From contig NZ_SSTC01000005.1 in NCBI RefSeq assembly GCF_004801855.1, positions 32,864-96,863 on the forward strand: a DNA stretch of 64,000 bases, given 5' to 3'. The notes under the pieces were generated by a model that ran no database searches, was not told the origin of the DNA, and was given only the letters and a program-made list of their open reading frames with translations. Shown here in pieces: positions 16,963 through 27,419 of the stretch. Position 1 is the first letter of the stretch. The number at the start of each line of letters is the position of its first letter. A program made the translations under genes and the position numbers. The DNA comes from Pseudomonas sp. A-1 (GTDB lineage: Bacteria > Pseudomonadota > Gammaproteobacteria > Pseudomonadales > Pseudomonadaceae).

Positions 16963-18009
16963 ATGCGTGTTTCGTCGCTGTTGTTCGCTCTATGCCTGCC
17001 ATTTCTCGCCGCCTGCAAGGAGGTACCGGAGTCGCCAGCGACGACCGCCCCGCCGCCGGTCAGGACCGTAGCGGTAAGCGACGACACCGCGACCACGCTC
17101 GGCTTGTCCGGCACGGTGCGTGCGCGAGTCGAGTCGCCGCTGGCGTTCCAGGTCAGCGGGCGCATCGCCCGGCGCCTGAGCGACGCCGGCCAGGCGGTGC
17201 GCGCCGGACAGACGCTGTTCGAGCTGGACTCGCGCGACCTCGAGCAACAGGTCCGCGCCGCGGCGGCCGACCAGGCGGCGGCCAACGCGGCGCTCGCCAC
17301 CGCCGAGGCCGACCTCGCCCGCCATCGCCAACTGCAGGCACGCAACTTTGTCAGTGCGCAGGCCTTCGAGCGCGCCGAACTCGCCCGCCACGAAGCCAGC
17401 ACCCGCCGCGATGCGGCCGCGGCGCGGCTGGCCCAGGCCCGCAACGCCCTCGACTACGGCCGCCTGCAGGCGCCGGCGGCTGGGGTGCTGATCGACGTGA
17501 CCGGCGAGGCCGGCCAGGTGATCGCCGCCGGGGAGCCGGTCGCCCTGCTCGCCCAGGCTGGCGAGCGCGAGATCGAGGTGTTCTTTCCCGAAGGCGTGAC
17601 CCCGCTGCCAAGCGGCGAACTGGTCGCCGCGGACGGCACGCTCCTGCCGCTGCACCTGCGCGAAACCGCCGGCGCCGTCGATGCCCAGGGACGTACCCTG
17701 CGCGCCCGCTACACGGTGCTGGAAGGTGCGCAGGGCCTGCAGCTCGGCGCGGTGCTGCGTACCCGCTTCGCCGCGGATGCCGCCGGTGGCGCCTTCTCGG
17801 TGCCCATCGGCGCCATCGATGAGCGCGGCCAGGGCGCCCAGGTCTGGCGTCTGCACGACGGCCACGTGAAGGCGGTCGCCGTCAGCGTGCTGGAAATGAG
17901 TGGCGAAACCGCGCGCATCCGCGGCCCGCTGGCGGTCGGCGAACGTCTGGTCGCCCTCGGTACCCACCTGCTCAGCGAGGACATGGCGGTGCGGGAGCTG
18001 GCCCGATGA
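16963..18009 (+). CDS. RND efflux periplasmic adaptor (membrane fusion lipoprotein)
   Basis: The 348-residue HlyD/AcrA-type adaptor starts MRVSSLLFALCLPFLAACKE at 16963 with a lipoprotein signal (lipobox LAAC, Cys18). The biotinyl-lipoyl halves (PLAFQVSGRIARRL and APAAGVLIDVTGEAGQVI) flank an alpha-hairpin at about residues 85-150. It links the inner-membrane pump to an outer-membrane channel, which is not encoded here and may be supplied from elsewhere. Its stop overlaps the permease start by 4 nt (ATGA). Confidence 0.93.
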   Translation: MRVSSLLFALCLPFLAACKEVPESPATTAPPPVRTVAVSDDTATTLGLSGTVRARVESPLAFQVSGRIARRLSDAGQAVRAGQTLFELDSRDLEQQVRAAAADQAAANAALATAEADLARHRQLQARNFVSAQAFERAELARHEASTRRDAAAARLAQARNALDYGRLQAPAAGVLIDVTGEAGQVIAAGEPVALLAQAGEREIEVFFPEGVTPLPSGELVAADGTLLPLHLRETAGAVDAQGRTLRARYTVLEGAQGLQLGAVLRTRFAADAAGGAFSVPIGAIDERGQGAQVWRLHDGHVKAVAVSVLEMSGETARIRGPLAVGERLVALGTHLLSEDMAVRELAR

Positions 18010-21000
18010 GCTTCCCTAACCTGTCCGCGCTCGCCGTGCGCGAGCGCGCGCTGACCCTGTTCCTGCTGGTCCTGGCAGCCCTGGCCGGCGTCCAGGCCTT
18101 CCTCAGTCTCGGCCGCGCCGAGGATCCTGCCTTCACCGTGCGGGCCATGCTGGTCACTGCCATGTGGCCGGGCGCCACACCCGAGGACATGCAGGCCCAG
18201 GTGGTCGACCGCCTGGAGAAGCGCATCCAGGAAGTGGAAAACCTCTATCGGATCGAGACCACCATCCGTCCCGGCCAGGCCACCCTGCAGGTCGAGTTCC
18301 AGGATTACATCCCGCAGGACCAGGTCCCCAAGCTGATCTACGAAGTGCGCAAACGCATGCAGGACGAGGCGGCCAGCCTGCCGCGCGGGGTGATCGGCCC
18401 CATCGTCCAGGACGACTTCGGCGACGTCTATTTCACCCTGATCGCCCTGACTGCCCCCGGCCTGCCGATGCACGAACTGACCCGCGATGCCGAGGCGATC
18501 CGCGACCGACTGCAACGCGTTCCCGGTGTGCACAAGGCCTTGCTGCTGGGCGAGCGCACCGAGCGTCTCTACGTCGAATTCGACAATGCCCGGCTGAGCA
18601 ACCTCGGCGTCGATCCGCAGGCGATCTTCGCCGCCATCGACGCCAGCAACCGCCTGCTGCCGGCCGGGCGCATGGAGACCGACGGGCCGCGCCTGCACCT
18701 GCGCCTGGATGCAGACCTCTCCGACCCCGAACAACTGGCCGGCGTGCCGGTAAGGGTCGGCGACCGCGTGATCAGACTCGCCGACATCGCCGACATCCGC
18801 CGCGGCTATGAGGACCCGCCCAGCTACCTGGTGCGCTCGCGCGGGCAGGACGCGCTGCTGCTCGGCGTAATCATGAACAAGGGCGAAAACGGCCTCGACC
18901 TGGGCGAGCGGCTGGCCGCCTTCCTCGACGGCGAACGCCAGCGACTGCCGCTGGGCATGGCGCTCGAGGTGCTGACCAACCAGGCGGAGGCCATCGACCA
19001 GGCGGTCAGCCTGTTCCAGATCAAGTTCCTGGTGGCGGTGGCCGTGGTGGTCGCGGTCAGCGTGCTGGCCATCGGCCTGCGCGCCGGCCTGATCGTCGGC
19101 ATCGCCGTGCCACTGACCCTGGGCCTGACCTTCCTGGTGATGATGCTCATGGACATCAACCTCGACCGCGTGACCCTGGGGGCCCTGATCATCGCCCTGG
19201 GCTTGCTGGTCGACGACGCCATCATCGCCGTGGAAATGATGCTGGTGAAGATGGAACAGGGCTGGGACCGCGTCCGTGCCGCGGCACATGCCTGGACGGT
19301 CACCGCAGCGCCAATGCTGTACGGCACCCTGGTGACGGTGGCCGGCTTCTTCCCCATCGGTTTTGCCCGTTCGGGCGTCGGCGAGTACGCCGGAAACATC
19401 TTCTGGGTGCTGGCCATCGCGCTGCTGGTGTCCTGGCTGGTCGCTGTGGTGTTCGCCCCCTACCTGGGCGTGAAGCTGCTGCCGGCCCGCGCCAGCGGGA
19501 CCGAGCACGGCCACGGCGGCCTCTACGACACCCCGCTGTACCGGCGCCTGCGCGTTCTGATCAGCTGGTGCGTGACCTGGCGCAAGAGCGTGGTTGCCGC
19601 GACCGTGGCACTGCTGGTGCTGTCGGTGGCCGGCATGGCCCTGCTGGTGGAGAAGCAGTTCTTCCCCGGCTCGGACCGCCCGGAGGTGCTGGTCGCCGTG
19701 TACCTGCCGCAGGGCAGCAGCATCGGCGCCACCGATGCCACGACCAGAAAGCTCGAGGCGATCCTCTCCCCGCTGCCGGAGGTGCGCAGCCTGTCCGCCT
19801 ACGTCGGTGCCGGCGCGCCGCGCTTCTTCCTCGGCGCCAACCCGGAACCGCCCTCGCCTGCCTTCGCCAAGCTCATCGCCGTGGCGCAGGATCCCGCGGC
19901 GCGCGACAAGGTCATGGCCACCCTGCAACGGCACATCGCGCAGGGTGAGTTCCCCGAGGCGCGGGTGCGGGTCTACAAGCTGCTCTACGGCCCGCCGGTG
20001 ATCTGGCCGGTCGCCTTCCGGGTGTTCGGCCCCGATCCGCTGGTCCTGCGCGACATCGCCCACCGGGTACGCACGGTGATGGCGGCCGATCCGCACGTGG
20101 TCGAGCCGCACCTGGAATGGGACGAGCGCGCCCCGGTACTGCACCTGGTCATGGACGTGGAGCGCCTGCGCCTGCTCGGCCTCACGCAGCAGGAGGTGGC
20201 CCGTCAGCTGCAATTCCAGCTCGACGGCGTGGCGGTCACCCAGCTGCGCCAGGATGTCCGCAGCGTCGAGGTGATCGCCCGCGGCAGCAGCGACGGCCGG
20301 AGGCTCGACGCCGACAGCCTCTCCAGCCTGGAAGTGCTGGGCGGTGACGGCCGCAAGCTGCCGTTCAACCAGCTCGGCCGGGTCGAGGTGCGCTTCGAGG
20401 ATCCGGTGATCAAGCGCTACAACCGCGAAGCCGTGCTGACCGTGCAGGGCGACGTGCAGGGTGCCCAGCCCAACGACGTCACCGCCACCCTGTGGCGGGC
20501 GCTGGCCGAGGTCCGCAGTGAACTGCCGGAGGGCTACCGCATTGGCGTCGCCGGCGCGGTGGAGGAATCGGGCAAGGCGGACGCCTCGATCCAGAAGCTG
20601 CAGCCGGCGATGGTGGCCTTCATGCTGATCCTGATCATGCTGCAGATGCGTTCCTTCTCCGGCACCTTCATCGTGTTGGCCACCGCCCCGCTGGGGCTGA
20701 TCGGTGCGGTGCTCGCCCTGCTGCTGTTCGACCAGCCGTTCGGCTTCGTCGCCCTGCTCGGCCTGACCGGCCTGGCCGGCATCCTGATGCGCAACACGCT
20801 GATCCTCACCCAGCAGGTGGCCGACAACTTCGCTGCCGGCATGCCGGCGTTCGAGGGCGTGGTGGAAGCGGCGGTGCAGCGTGCCCGCCCGGTGCTGCTC
20901 ACCGCCCTGGCCGCCGCCCTGGCCTTCATCCCTCTCACCCAGGACAGCTTCTGGGGGCCACTGGCCTACGTGCTGATCGGTGGCGTGGCGGTCGGCACGG

Positions 21001-21098
21001 CGATCACCCTGCTGTTCGTGCCGGCGCTGTATGCGCTGTGGTTCCGCCTGGAGCCGGCTCGGCACAGCGCCACCAGCGGCCTCAGCCTGTCGACCTAA
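18006..21098 (+). CDS. RND efflux permease (HAE1/AcrB-like)
   Basis: The 1030-residue permease has the usual 12-span, two-large-loop RND design: MSFPNLSALAVRERALTLFL, first transmembrane span, SLGRAEDPAFTVRAMLVTAMWPGA, and the proton-relay Asp pair in GLLVDDAIIAVEMM (transmembrane span 4, near residue 400). It exports drugs, solvents or aromatic compounds out of the periplasm or inner membrane. It is coupled to the adaptor by a 4-nt overlap and is probably repressed by the upstream TetR. No outer-membrane component follows. Confidence 0.93.
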   Translation: MSFPNLSALAVRERALTLFLLVLAALAGVQAFLSLGRAEDPAFTVRAMLVTAMWPGATPEDMQAQVVDRLEKRIQEVENLYRIETTIRPGQATLQVEFQDYIPQDQVPKLIYEVRKRMQDEAASLPRGVIGPIVQDDFGDVYFTLIALTAPGLPMHELTRDAEAIRDRLQRVPGVHKALLLGERTERLYVEFDNARLSNLGVDPQAIFAAIDASNRLLPAGRMETDGPRLHLRLDADLSDPEQLAGVPVRVGDRVIRLADIADIRRGYEDPPSYLVRSRGQDALLLGVIMNKGENGLDLGERLAAFLDGERQRLPLGMALEVLTNQAEAIDQAVSLFQIKFLVAVAVVVAVSVLAIGLRAGLIVGIAVPLTLGLTFLVMMLMDINLDRVTLGALIIALGLLVDDAIIAVEMMLVKMEQGWDRVRAAAHAWTVTAAPMLYGTLVTVAGFFPIGFARSGVGEYAGNIFWVLAIALLVSWLVAVVFAPYLGVKLLPARASGTEHGHGGLYDTPLYRRLRVLISWCVTWRKSVVAATVALLVLSVAGMALLVEKQFFPGSDRPEVLVAVYLPQGSSIGATDATTRKLEAILSPLPEVRSLSAYVGAGAPRFFLGANPEPPSPAFAKLIAVAQDPAARDKVMATLQRHIAQGEFPEARVRVYKLLYGPPVIWPVAFRVFGPDPLVLRDIAHRVRTVMAADPHVVEPHLEWDERAPVLHLVMDVERLRLLGLTQQEVARQLQFQLDGVAVTQLRQDVRSVEVIARGSSDGRRLDADSLSSLEVLGGDGRKLPFNQLGRVEVRFEDPVIKRYNREAVLTVQGDVQGAQPNDVTATLWRALAEVRSELPEGYRIGVAGAVEESGKADASIQKLQPAMVAFMLILIMLQMRSFSGTFIVLATAPLGLIGAVLALLLFDQPFGFVALLGLTGLAGILMRNTLILTQQVADNFAAGMPAFEGVVEAAVQRARPVLLTALAAALAFIPLTQDSFWGPLAYVLIGGVAVGTAITLLFVPALYALWFRLEPARHSATSGLSLST

Positions 21099-21110
21099 TG
21101 ACAGGCTGAG
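21081..21110 (+). terminator. Hairpin overlapping the RND permease stop codon
   Basis: CTCAGCCTGTC / GACAGGCTGAG is a perfect 11-bp stem with an 8-nt loop; the stop codon region of the permease lies in the loop. No T-run follows. Confidence 0.5.
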
Positions 21111-21184
21111 GCCCGGCGCTTTCGCCGGTCAAGCCGGCCGGACAGCCCCGCCTGCGGCCACTCGGTCTTCGTAAGCACCCCTGA

Positions 21185-21979
<795 letters not shown>

Positions 21980-22015
21980 GAATGAACTCCTCTAATTGCG
22001 GATGAGTGAACAGCT

Positions 22016-22720
22016 TCAGCGCGCCAGCGGCATCAGCCGCTCGTCATAGTCGGCGAGACTCGGAAAGCGCAGCGGCTCCTGGCTGTCCAGCGCACCCAGG
22101 TGCTGCCGGTAGTCGGCGAGGATCTGCCCCCGCACCTCGGCGCTGACGTAGGGCACGTGGTAGCCGATGAAGGGCGGCAGCACTTCGAAGCCGCAGTAGG
22201 CCAGGCTGCCCTGCAGCAGCGGGCGCAGCAAAGTCTCGATCTCGCCGTGGATCGCCTCCGAGCCGAACATGTGCTCACGGCCGCCGAGGGTCAGGGTCAC
22301 CAGCGCGCGCTTGCCGCACATGCCGCCACGGTCGTAGATGCGCCGGCCGCCGTAGAACACCCCGGAAATCATCACCCGGTCGATCCAGCCCTTGAGGATC
22401 GCCGGCATGGAGAACCAGTACAGCGGGAAGTTGAGGATCAGCAGATTGCACCACTGCACCTTGGCAATCTCGGCGGCGATGTCCGGCGCCAGGGTGCCGG
22501 CCTCGTAGTTGTGGCGCTGCTCGAGGGCGTAGACCAGGTAGTCCGGGTTGGCCCGCGAGCCGAAGTCAGCGGCGCTGGCCACCGGGTTCCAGTCCATCGC
22601 ATGCAGGTCGGAGACCTGCACCTCGTGGCCGGCGGCGCTCAACTGCTCGACGGCGCAGTCCTTCAGCGCGCTATTGAACGAGCGCGGCTCGTTGTGGGCG
22701 TGGACGATCAGTACGTTCAT
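22016..22720 (-). CDS. Flavodoxin-like NAD(P)H:quinone oxidoreductase
   Basis: The 234-residue protein starts MNVLIVHAHNEPRSFNSALK at 22720, the FMN/FAD-binding start of flavodoxin_2 (NQO1/KefF/MdaB) enzymes. It also has NFPLYWFSMPAILKGWIDRV and LTLGGREHMFG. Longer frames upstream run into the REP element. These enzymes reduce quinones by two electrons and could detoxify quinones formed from alkylcatechols; this is inferred from context. The gene sits between the ferredoxin gene (with the REP between) and a terminal SDR. Confidence 0.82.
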   Translation of the reverse strand: MNVLIVHAHNEPRSFNSALKDCAVEQLSAAGHEVQVSDLHAMDWNPVASAADFGSRANPDYLVYALEQRHNYEAGTLAPDIAAEIAKVQWCNLLILNFPLYWFSMPAILKGWIDRVMISGVFYGGRRIYDRGGMCGKRALVTLTLGGREHMFGSEAIHGEIETLLRPLLQGSLAYCGFEVLPPFIGYHVPYVSAEVRGQILADYRQHLGALDSQEPLRFPSLADYDERLMPLAR

Positions 22721-22739
22721 GAGGGCGTTGTCCAATCCT

Positions 22740-22796
22740 GTAGGGGCGAATTCATTCGCCGATGCTGCCATGTCAGGCGAATGAATTCGCCCCTAC
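22740..22796. repeat. REP-like palindrome, copy 1
   Basis: Two 21-nt arms (GTAGGGGCGAATTCATTCGC plus C, and its exact complement) surround a 15-nt loop. Identical arms with the same loop length but a different loop sequence occur at 28263-28319. Arms of this kind are common in Pseudomonas intergenic regions. This copy provides the 3' end and stop codon of the ferredoxin gene. Confidence 0.85.
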
Positions 22797-23135
22797 TGAT
22801 TGGTCTGCCAGCGGCGCTGGCGGAGTTACCCCCTTGCACACCGCCTTGTGCAGCTTGCCGACCACCTTGAGGCTCAGGTCGCTCTGCGCCTGGATGCAGC
22901 AGGCCAGCACGGTGCCGTGTTCCTGCTCGTCGAGCGTGACGTGCTGGCGGCTCATGGTGCGGGTGGTGCGGTAGTCGCCGCTGGTGACCTGCACCTTGCA
23001 CACGCCGCAGCCGCCGCCGCGGCAGCCGACCGGGATGCCCTTGCGGCCGAGTCTGGCCATGCCGTTGAGCACGGTTTCCTGCTCGTCGCAGGCGTAGCGC
23101 TCGCCGGTATCCTCGATATGGATCTCATGCTTCAT
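22773..23135 (-). CDS. 2Fe-2S plant-type ferredoxin (DmpQ/XylT-like)
   Basis: The 120-residue ferredoxin starts MKHEIHIEDTGERYACDEQE at 23135. Cys38, Cys43, Cys46 and Cys79/80 form the 2Fe-2S site (CRGGGCGVC, ACC). Family knowledge: DmpQ and XylT re-reduce oxidised iron in catechol 2,3-dioxygenase, so this likely protects LapB. In the dmp operon this gene lies next to dmpB; here it is far downstream of lapG. The last seven residues (VGANSFA) and the TGA come from the REP palindrome, so the original C-terminus was probably lost or extended. The start overlaps the tautomerase gene by 11 nt. Confidence 0.85.
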   Translation of the reverse strand: MKHEIHIEDTGERYACDEQETVLNGMARLGRKGIPVGCRGGGCGVCKVQVTSGDYRTTRTMSRQHVTLDEQEHGTVLACCIQAQSDLSLKVVGKLHKAVCKGVTPPAPLADQSVGANSFA

Positions 23136-23562
23136 GACCAGCGCCCTCCTCTGCCACCTTGCGGGCCTGCACTTCGTCCGCGCGAAGCACACTGGCCGGC
23201 GCGCCACCGATGGACCAGTCCTCCGGCGCCACCCGCTGGCAGCGGCCGCGCACCAGCTCGCGGCGCACGCCGAGCACCCCCACCAGCAGCTCGGTGAAAC
23301 CCCGGTGCAGGCGCTGGCGATCCTCCAGCGCACGGCCGTCGAGGACGATGAATTCGAAGAACGGTGCGTGCAGGCCGTTGGCGCTGCACGGCGCACCAGC
23401 GACAGCGAACTGGCTGGCGGGATAGGTAGTGATGAACGCCCGCACCCGCTCCATGGGCGCCTTGAGCACTTCGCTGTAGAGGCGCGAAGCCTCCACAAGC
23501 AGACGTTCGTCCTGCTCCGGGGTGCTATGCCCCGCCAGCAGATGGAAGTTCACGACAGGCAT
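23125..23562 (-). CDS. Tautomerase-superfamily protein (145 aa)
   Basis: MPVVNFHLLAGHSTPEQDERLL gives the N-terminal Pro (catalytic after Met removal) of the 4-oxalocrotonate tautomerase superfamily. At 145 residues it has the long, fused double beta-alpha-beta form (like cis-CaaD or MSAD) rather than the short 4-OT form of LapI. The reaction is unknown; isomerisation or hydration of an alkyl-substituted dienol intermediate is possible. It overlaps the ferredoxin gene and lies behind an SDR gene in the lower-pathway operon. Confidence 0.8.
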   Translation of the reverse strand: MPVVNFHLLAGHSTPEQDERLLVEASRLYSEVLKAPMERVRAFITTYPASQFAVAGAPCSANGLHAPFFEFIVLDGRALEDRQRLHRGFTELLVGVLGVRRELVRGRCQRVAPEDWSIGGAPASVLRADEVQARKVAEEGAGHEA

Positions 23563-23614
23563 GGCGCATCTCCAATTATTGTTATTTGCGCAGCTCTTTC
23601 TTATTGGCTGACGA

Positions 23615-24370
23615 TCAAGGTAAACCGCGGCGGCGCCCGGAATCTAGCATCAGGGTCGAGCCGGTCATTGCATCGGCTTCCGGCGCCAGCAGCAGTGACA
23701 CCGCCCAAGCCACCTGCTCCGGAGTGGTCAGCGCGCCGAGCGACGACTCGGCGCACATCTCCGCCAGCACCGCCTGCGGGTCGATGCCGCGCAGCGCGGC
23801 GCGGTCGGCGGCGACGCGGTGCAGGCGCTCGGTGTCGGCCGGGCCGGGGGCGATCAGGTGCGCGGTGATGCCGCGCGGCCCGTAGGCCAGGCTGAGCTGG
23901 CGGCTGGCGTTGGCCAGCGCGGCGTTGGCCACCCCGGCCGCCGCGGCGTAGGCGGTGGGCTCGAAGCCGTAGTGGCCGCCGATGGCGACCAGCCGCGAGC
24001 CCTTGACCAGCCGGGAATCCACCGCGCGCACCAGGCGCAGCAGGCCGCCGACCTTGATGTTCACCGCATCGACCAGCGCGCTGGTCGGTGCGTCGAGCAC
24101 GCCCCCGGCCACCGCCACGCCCGGCCCATGCACCACCATGCGCACCGGGCGGTCGACGGCGGCGGCGATCTGGGCGATAGACGCGTCGCTGGCGATATCG
24201 GCCACGCAGCCGGTAACGCCGGGATGGCGGCTGGCCAGCGCATCGAGGCTCGCCGCGCTGCGCGCCACCGCCAGCACGTCCAGGCCTGCGGCGCACAGCC
24301 GCTCGACTATCGCCTGGCCGAAGGCGCCGGTGGCGCCGACCACCACGGCCAGTTCGTTGCTCGCACTCAT
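23615..24370 (-). CDS. SDR-family oxidoreductase downstream of lapG
   Basis: The 251-residue protein starts at 24370 behind an excellent GGAGGTGACC site. The cofactor-binding start is VVVGATGAFGQAI. The usual YxxxK appears as Y-A-A-A-A (HYGFEPTAYAAAAGVANAAL), so the catalytic Lys seems replaced by Ala, and the Ser before it is not obvious. It may be an SDR with altered chemistry or a non-catalytic member. It is 53 bp after lapG and runs in the same direction toward the tautomerase gene. Confidence 0.75.
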   Translation of the reverse strand: MSASNELAVVVGATGAFGQAIVERLCAAGLDVLAVARSAASLDALASRHPGVTGCVADIASDASIAQIAAAVDRPVRMVVHGPGVAVAGGVLDAPTSALVDAVNIKVGGLLRLVRAVDSRLVKGSRLVAIGGHYGFEPTAYAAAAGVANAALANASRQLSLAYGPRGITAHLIAPGPADTERLHRVAADRAALRGIDPQAVLAEMCAESSLGALTTPEQVAWAVSLLLAPEADAMTGSTLMLDSGRRRGLP

Positions 24371-24423
24371 GGTCACCTCCATAAACAGCAACGCCGGGCG
24401 GGTTGCCCCGTCCGGCGTCATTT

Positions 24424-25476
24424 TCAGGCGCTCTTCAGCAGCCCGCGCTCCTTGGCCATGGTCATCGCGGTGTCGAGGATCATGTCCTCCTGGCCGCCGA
24501 TCATCTTCTTGCGGCCCAGCTCGACCAGGATGTCGCGCGCCGGCACGCCGAAGCGCTCGGAAGCGCGCTTGGAGTGCAGCAGGAAGGTCGAGTAGACGCC
24601 GGCGTAGCCGAGGGTCAGCGACTCGCGGTCGACGCGCACCACGTGCTCCATCATCGGCACGATGATGTCCTCGGCCACGTCCATCAGCTTGAACAGGTCG
24701 ACGCCGGTCTCGATGCCCATGCGCTCGCACACCGCGGCGAACACTTCCAGCGGGGTGTTGCCGGCACCGGCGCCGAGGCCCGCTGCCGAGCCGTCGATGC
24801 GGCTGGCGCCGGCTTCGATGGCGGCGATGGAGTTGGCGATGCCCATGCCCAGGTTGTGGTGGCCGTGGAAGCCGATCTCGGTTTCCGGGTTGAGCACTTC
24901 GCGCAGGGCGCCGATGCGCGCCTTGACGTCCTCGGGCAGCATGTAGCCGGCCGAATCGGTGACGTACACGGTCTGCGCGCCGTAGGACTCCATCAGCTTG
25001 CCCTGCCTGGCGATGCCTGCGGCATCGTTGAGGTGGGCCATCATCAGGAAGCCGCTGGTGTCCATGCCCAGCTTGCGGGCGAAGGCGATATGCTGCGGCG
25101 AGGTGTCCGCCTCGGTGCAGTGGGTGGCGACGTGCACGCTGCGCGCGCCGCAATCGTAGGCCGACTGCAGTTCCTTCATGGTGCCCAGGCCCGGAATCAG
25201 CAGCACCGAGACCTTGGCCTGCTTCATCTGCGCGGCGACCGCGCTGATGTACTCCTCGTTGCTGTGCGGAGCGAAGCCGTGCTGCAGCGAGTTGCCGCCC
25301 AGGCCCGCGCCATGGGTGACCTGGATGTAGGGCACGCCTGAGTCGTCGAGGGCGGTGGCGACCTTGACCATCTGCTCGATGCTGATCTGCTCGCGCTTGG
25401 CGTGCATGCCGTCGCGCAGGCACATGTCGTGGAGGATGACCTTGCGGCCTTGCAGACTGTTGGACTGGCTCATCAT
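24424..25476 (-). CDS. lapG: 4-hydroxy-2-oxovalerate aldolase
   Basis: The 350-residue DmpG/BphI-type aldolase has [14 protein letters not shown] near the start (metal and catalytic residues), [18 protein letters not shown] (metal-binding His pair) and [13 protein letters not shown]. It splits 4-hydroxy-2-oxoacids into pyruvate and an aldehyde that is channelled to the partner dehydrogenase LapF. The start overlaps the lapF stop (ATGATGA), as expected for a channelling complex. Order lapF-lapG matches the KL28 lap cluster. Confidence 0.95.
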   Translation of the reverse strand: MMSQSNSLQGRKVILHDMCLRDGMHAKREQISIEQMVKVATALDDSGVPYIQVTHGAGLGGNSLQHGFAPHSNEEYISAVAAQMKQAKVSVLLIPGLGTMKELQSAYDCGARSVHVATHCTEADTSPQHIAFARKLGMDTSGFLMMAHLNDAAGIARQGKLMESYGAQTVYVTDSAGYMLPEDVKARIGALREVLNPETEIGFHGHHNLGMGIANSIAAIEAGASRIDGSAAGLGAGAGNTPLEVFAAVCERMGIETGVDLFKLMDVAEDIIVPMMEHVVRVDRESLTLGYAGVYSTFLLHSKRASERFGVPARDILVELGRKKMIGGQEDMILDTAMTMAKERGLLKSA

Positions 25477-26387
25477 GCGATCTCCACGGCAGGCAGCTGG
25501 ATCTTTCCGGCGAGGATCTCCTCGGCGAACATCTCGGCGGTACGGGTGGCCGCCGCGGTCATGATGTCGAGGTTGCCGGCGTAGGTCGGCAGATAGTCGC
25601 CGAGGCCGGCCACTTCCATGAACACCGCCACCTTGTTGCCGTCGAACAGAGGACCGTTGACCAGCCGATAGCCCGGCACGTACTTCTGCACCTCGCCGAT
25701 CATCTCCAGGATCGACGCGGTGATGCGCTCCTGGTCCGGCTCCTCGTCGGTCAGGCAGGAGATGGTGTTGCGCATGATCATCGGCGGCTCGGCCGGGTTG
25801 ATGATCGCCAGCGCCTTGCCCTTGCGCGCCCCGCCGACCTTCTCGATGGCGTTGGAGGTGGTGTAGGTGAACTCGTCGAGGTTGGCGCGGGTGCCCGGGC
25901 CGATCGACTTGGACGCCAGACTGGCGACGATCTCGGCATAGCCGACGCTCTGGATGCGCGACACCGCGTGGACGATCGGGATGGTCGCCTGGCCGGCGCA
26001 GGAGATCATGTTGACGTTCATCTCCAGTTTCTCTGCGTGCTGGCGCAGGTTCACCGGCGGCACGCACAGCGGGCCGATGGCCGCCGGGGTCAGGTCGATC
26101 ATCAGCACGCCCAGCTCGTTGAGCTTGCGGCTGTTCTCGGCATGCACGTAGGCGCTGGTGGCGTCGAAGGCGATCTGGATGTTGTCTTCCAGCACGTGCG
26201 GCAGCAGGCCGTCCACGCCATCGGCGGTGGTCTTCAGGCCCATCTCGCGGGCGCGCGCCAGGCCTTCGGATTCGGGGTCGATGCCGACCATCCATACCGG
26301 CTCCAGCACAGCGCTGCGCTGGATCTTGTAGATCAGGTCGGTGCCGATGTTGCCCGAGCCGATCAGTGCGCAACGGATCTTCTTCAT
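25473..26387 (-). CDS. lapF: Acetaldehyde dehydrogenase, CoA-acylating
   Basis: The 304-residue protein starts [20 protein letters not shown] at 26387, with the Rossmann motif GSGNIG and the catalytic Cys in [11 protein letters not shown] (near residue 130). It converts the aldehyde from LapG to acyl-CoA using NAD+ and CoA. For alkylphenols the aldehyde would be longer than acetaldehyde. It overlaps lapI upstream and lapG downstream, both by 4 nt. Confidence 0.95.
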   Translation of the reverse strand: MKKIRCALIGSGNIGTDLIYKIQRSAVLEPVWMVGIDPESEGLARAREMGLKTTADGVDGLLPHVLEDNIQIAFDATSAYVHAENSRKLNELGVLMIDLTPAAIGPLCVPPVNLRQHAEKLEMNVNMISCAGQATIPIVHAVSRIQSVGYAEIVASLASKSIGPGTRANLDEFTYTTSNAIEKVGGARKGKALAIINPAEPPMIMRNTISCLTDEEPDQERITASILEMIGEVQKYVPGYRLVNGPLFDGNKVAVFMEVAGLGDYLPTYAGNLDIMTAAATRTAEMFAEEILAGKIQLPAVEIA

Positions 26388-26593
26388 TGCCCCTGCTCCT
26401 GCAGTGCGGCGCGCTGCGGCTTGCTCAGCCCGGCGACGTAGAACTCGTGCTCGCGGTGTTCGGTGATCAGGATGCGCACGGTTTCCGGGCTGCAATCCAG
26501 GCTGTCGGCGACCGCGGCGGTAACGGCAGCGGCAACGCGCTGCTTCTGCTCGACGGTACGGCCTTCGATCATGTGCATTTCGATGATGGGCAT
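26384..26593 (-). CDS. lapI: 4-oxalocrotonate tautomerase
   Basis: A 69-residue short 4-OT. After Met removal the known catalytic set is in register: Pro1, Arg11, Arg39 and Phe50. It converts the enol 2-hydroxymuconate to the 2-oxo form. It lies between lapH and lapF with a 4-nt overlap to lapF. Confidence 0.95.
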   Translation of the reverse strand: MPIIEMHMIEGRTVEQKQRVAAAVTAAVADSLDCSPETVRILITEHREHEFYVAGLSKPQRAALQEQGQ

Positions 26594-26615
26594 GGGGGTA
26601 CTCTCCAGATTCTTG

Positions 26616-27419
26616 TTATTCGGTGAAGCGCATGGATACGGAGCCGAGTTCCTGGAAGCGGGCGACCACGCTGTCGCCCGGCTTGACCGGTACGGCCTCG
26701 GTGATCCCGCCGCTCATCACGAAGCTGCCGGCCGGCAGGTTCTCGCCCAGTTCGGCGAGGATGTTCACCAGCATGGCCACCGCCTCGGCCGGATGGCCGA
26801 GCACCGCGGCGCTGGCGCCCATGCCGACGATCTCGCCGTTCTTCTCCATCACCACGCCGAGGGTGCGCAGGTCGAGGTCCTCGACGTAACGCGACCGGCC
26901 GCCGCCGACGAAGCGCGCCGAGGAGCCGTTGTCGGCGATCACGCTGGCCAGGTCGAACTTGAAGCCGGAGAAGCGCGAATCGATGATCTCCACCGCCGGC
27001 AGCACGTAGTCGGTGGCGGCCAGCACGTCTTGCGCGGTGCAACCCGGCCCCTGCAGGGCTTCCTTCATCACGAAGGCCACTTCGCACTCGACGCGCGGGT
27101 GCACCAGGTCGGACGTGGAGATCGCCGAGTTCTCCGGGCGCGCCATGCGGTCGGTGAGGAAGCCGATGGAGGGCACGCTGACACCCATCTGCTGCATCTT
27201 GGCCTTGGAAGTCAGCCCGGCCTTCCAGCCGACCAGCTTGTGGCCCTTGGCGATGAAGCGGCGGCGCAGCTCGCTCTGTACGGCGTAGCCGTCGGCGATG
27301 GTCATGTCCGGGTATTCGTCGGTCAGCTTGGGGATCGCGTAGGCGCGGGTCTGCGCGCCCTCGACGCGCTCGCACAGGCGCACGATGTCCTCGCGGGACA
27401 GGGTGATGTTGTTACTCAT
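26616..27419 (-). CDS. lapH: 4-oxalocrotonate decarboxylase
   Basis: The 267-residue DmpH/XylI-type enzyme has KLVGWKAGLTSKAKMQQMG, the metal-binding VECEVAFVM (Glu residues) and PAVEIIDSRF. It decarboxylates the oxo-tautomer to 2-hydroxypenta-2,4-dienoate in complex with the hydratase LapE, its sequence relative. lapE and lapH overlap by 4 nt. Confidence 0.94.
   Translation of the reverse strand: MSNNITLSREDIVRLCERVEGAQTRAYAIPKLTDEYPDMTIADGYAVQSELRRRFIAKGHKLVGWKAGLTSKAKMQQMGVSVPSIGFLTDRMARPENSAISTSDLVHPRVECEVAFVMKEALQGPGCTAQDVLAATDYVLPAVEIIDSRFSGFKFDLASVIADNGSSARFVGGGRSRYVEDLDLRTLGVVMEKNGEIVGMGASAAVLGHPAEAVAMLVNILAELGENLPAGSFVMSGGITEAVPVKPGDSVVARFQELGSVSMRFTE

Noticed and set aside
17709..21065. 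Very long minus-strand open frame (1118 codons) opposite the RND adaptor and permease
   Set aside because: It is an antisense shadow in GC-rich DNA; its translation is Gln/Gly/His/Arg-rich with no family, while the plus strand encodes a full RND permease.
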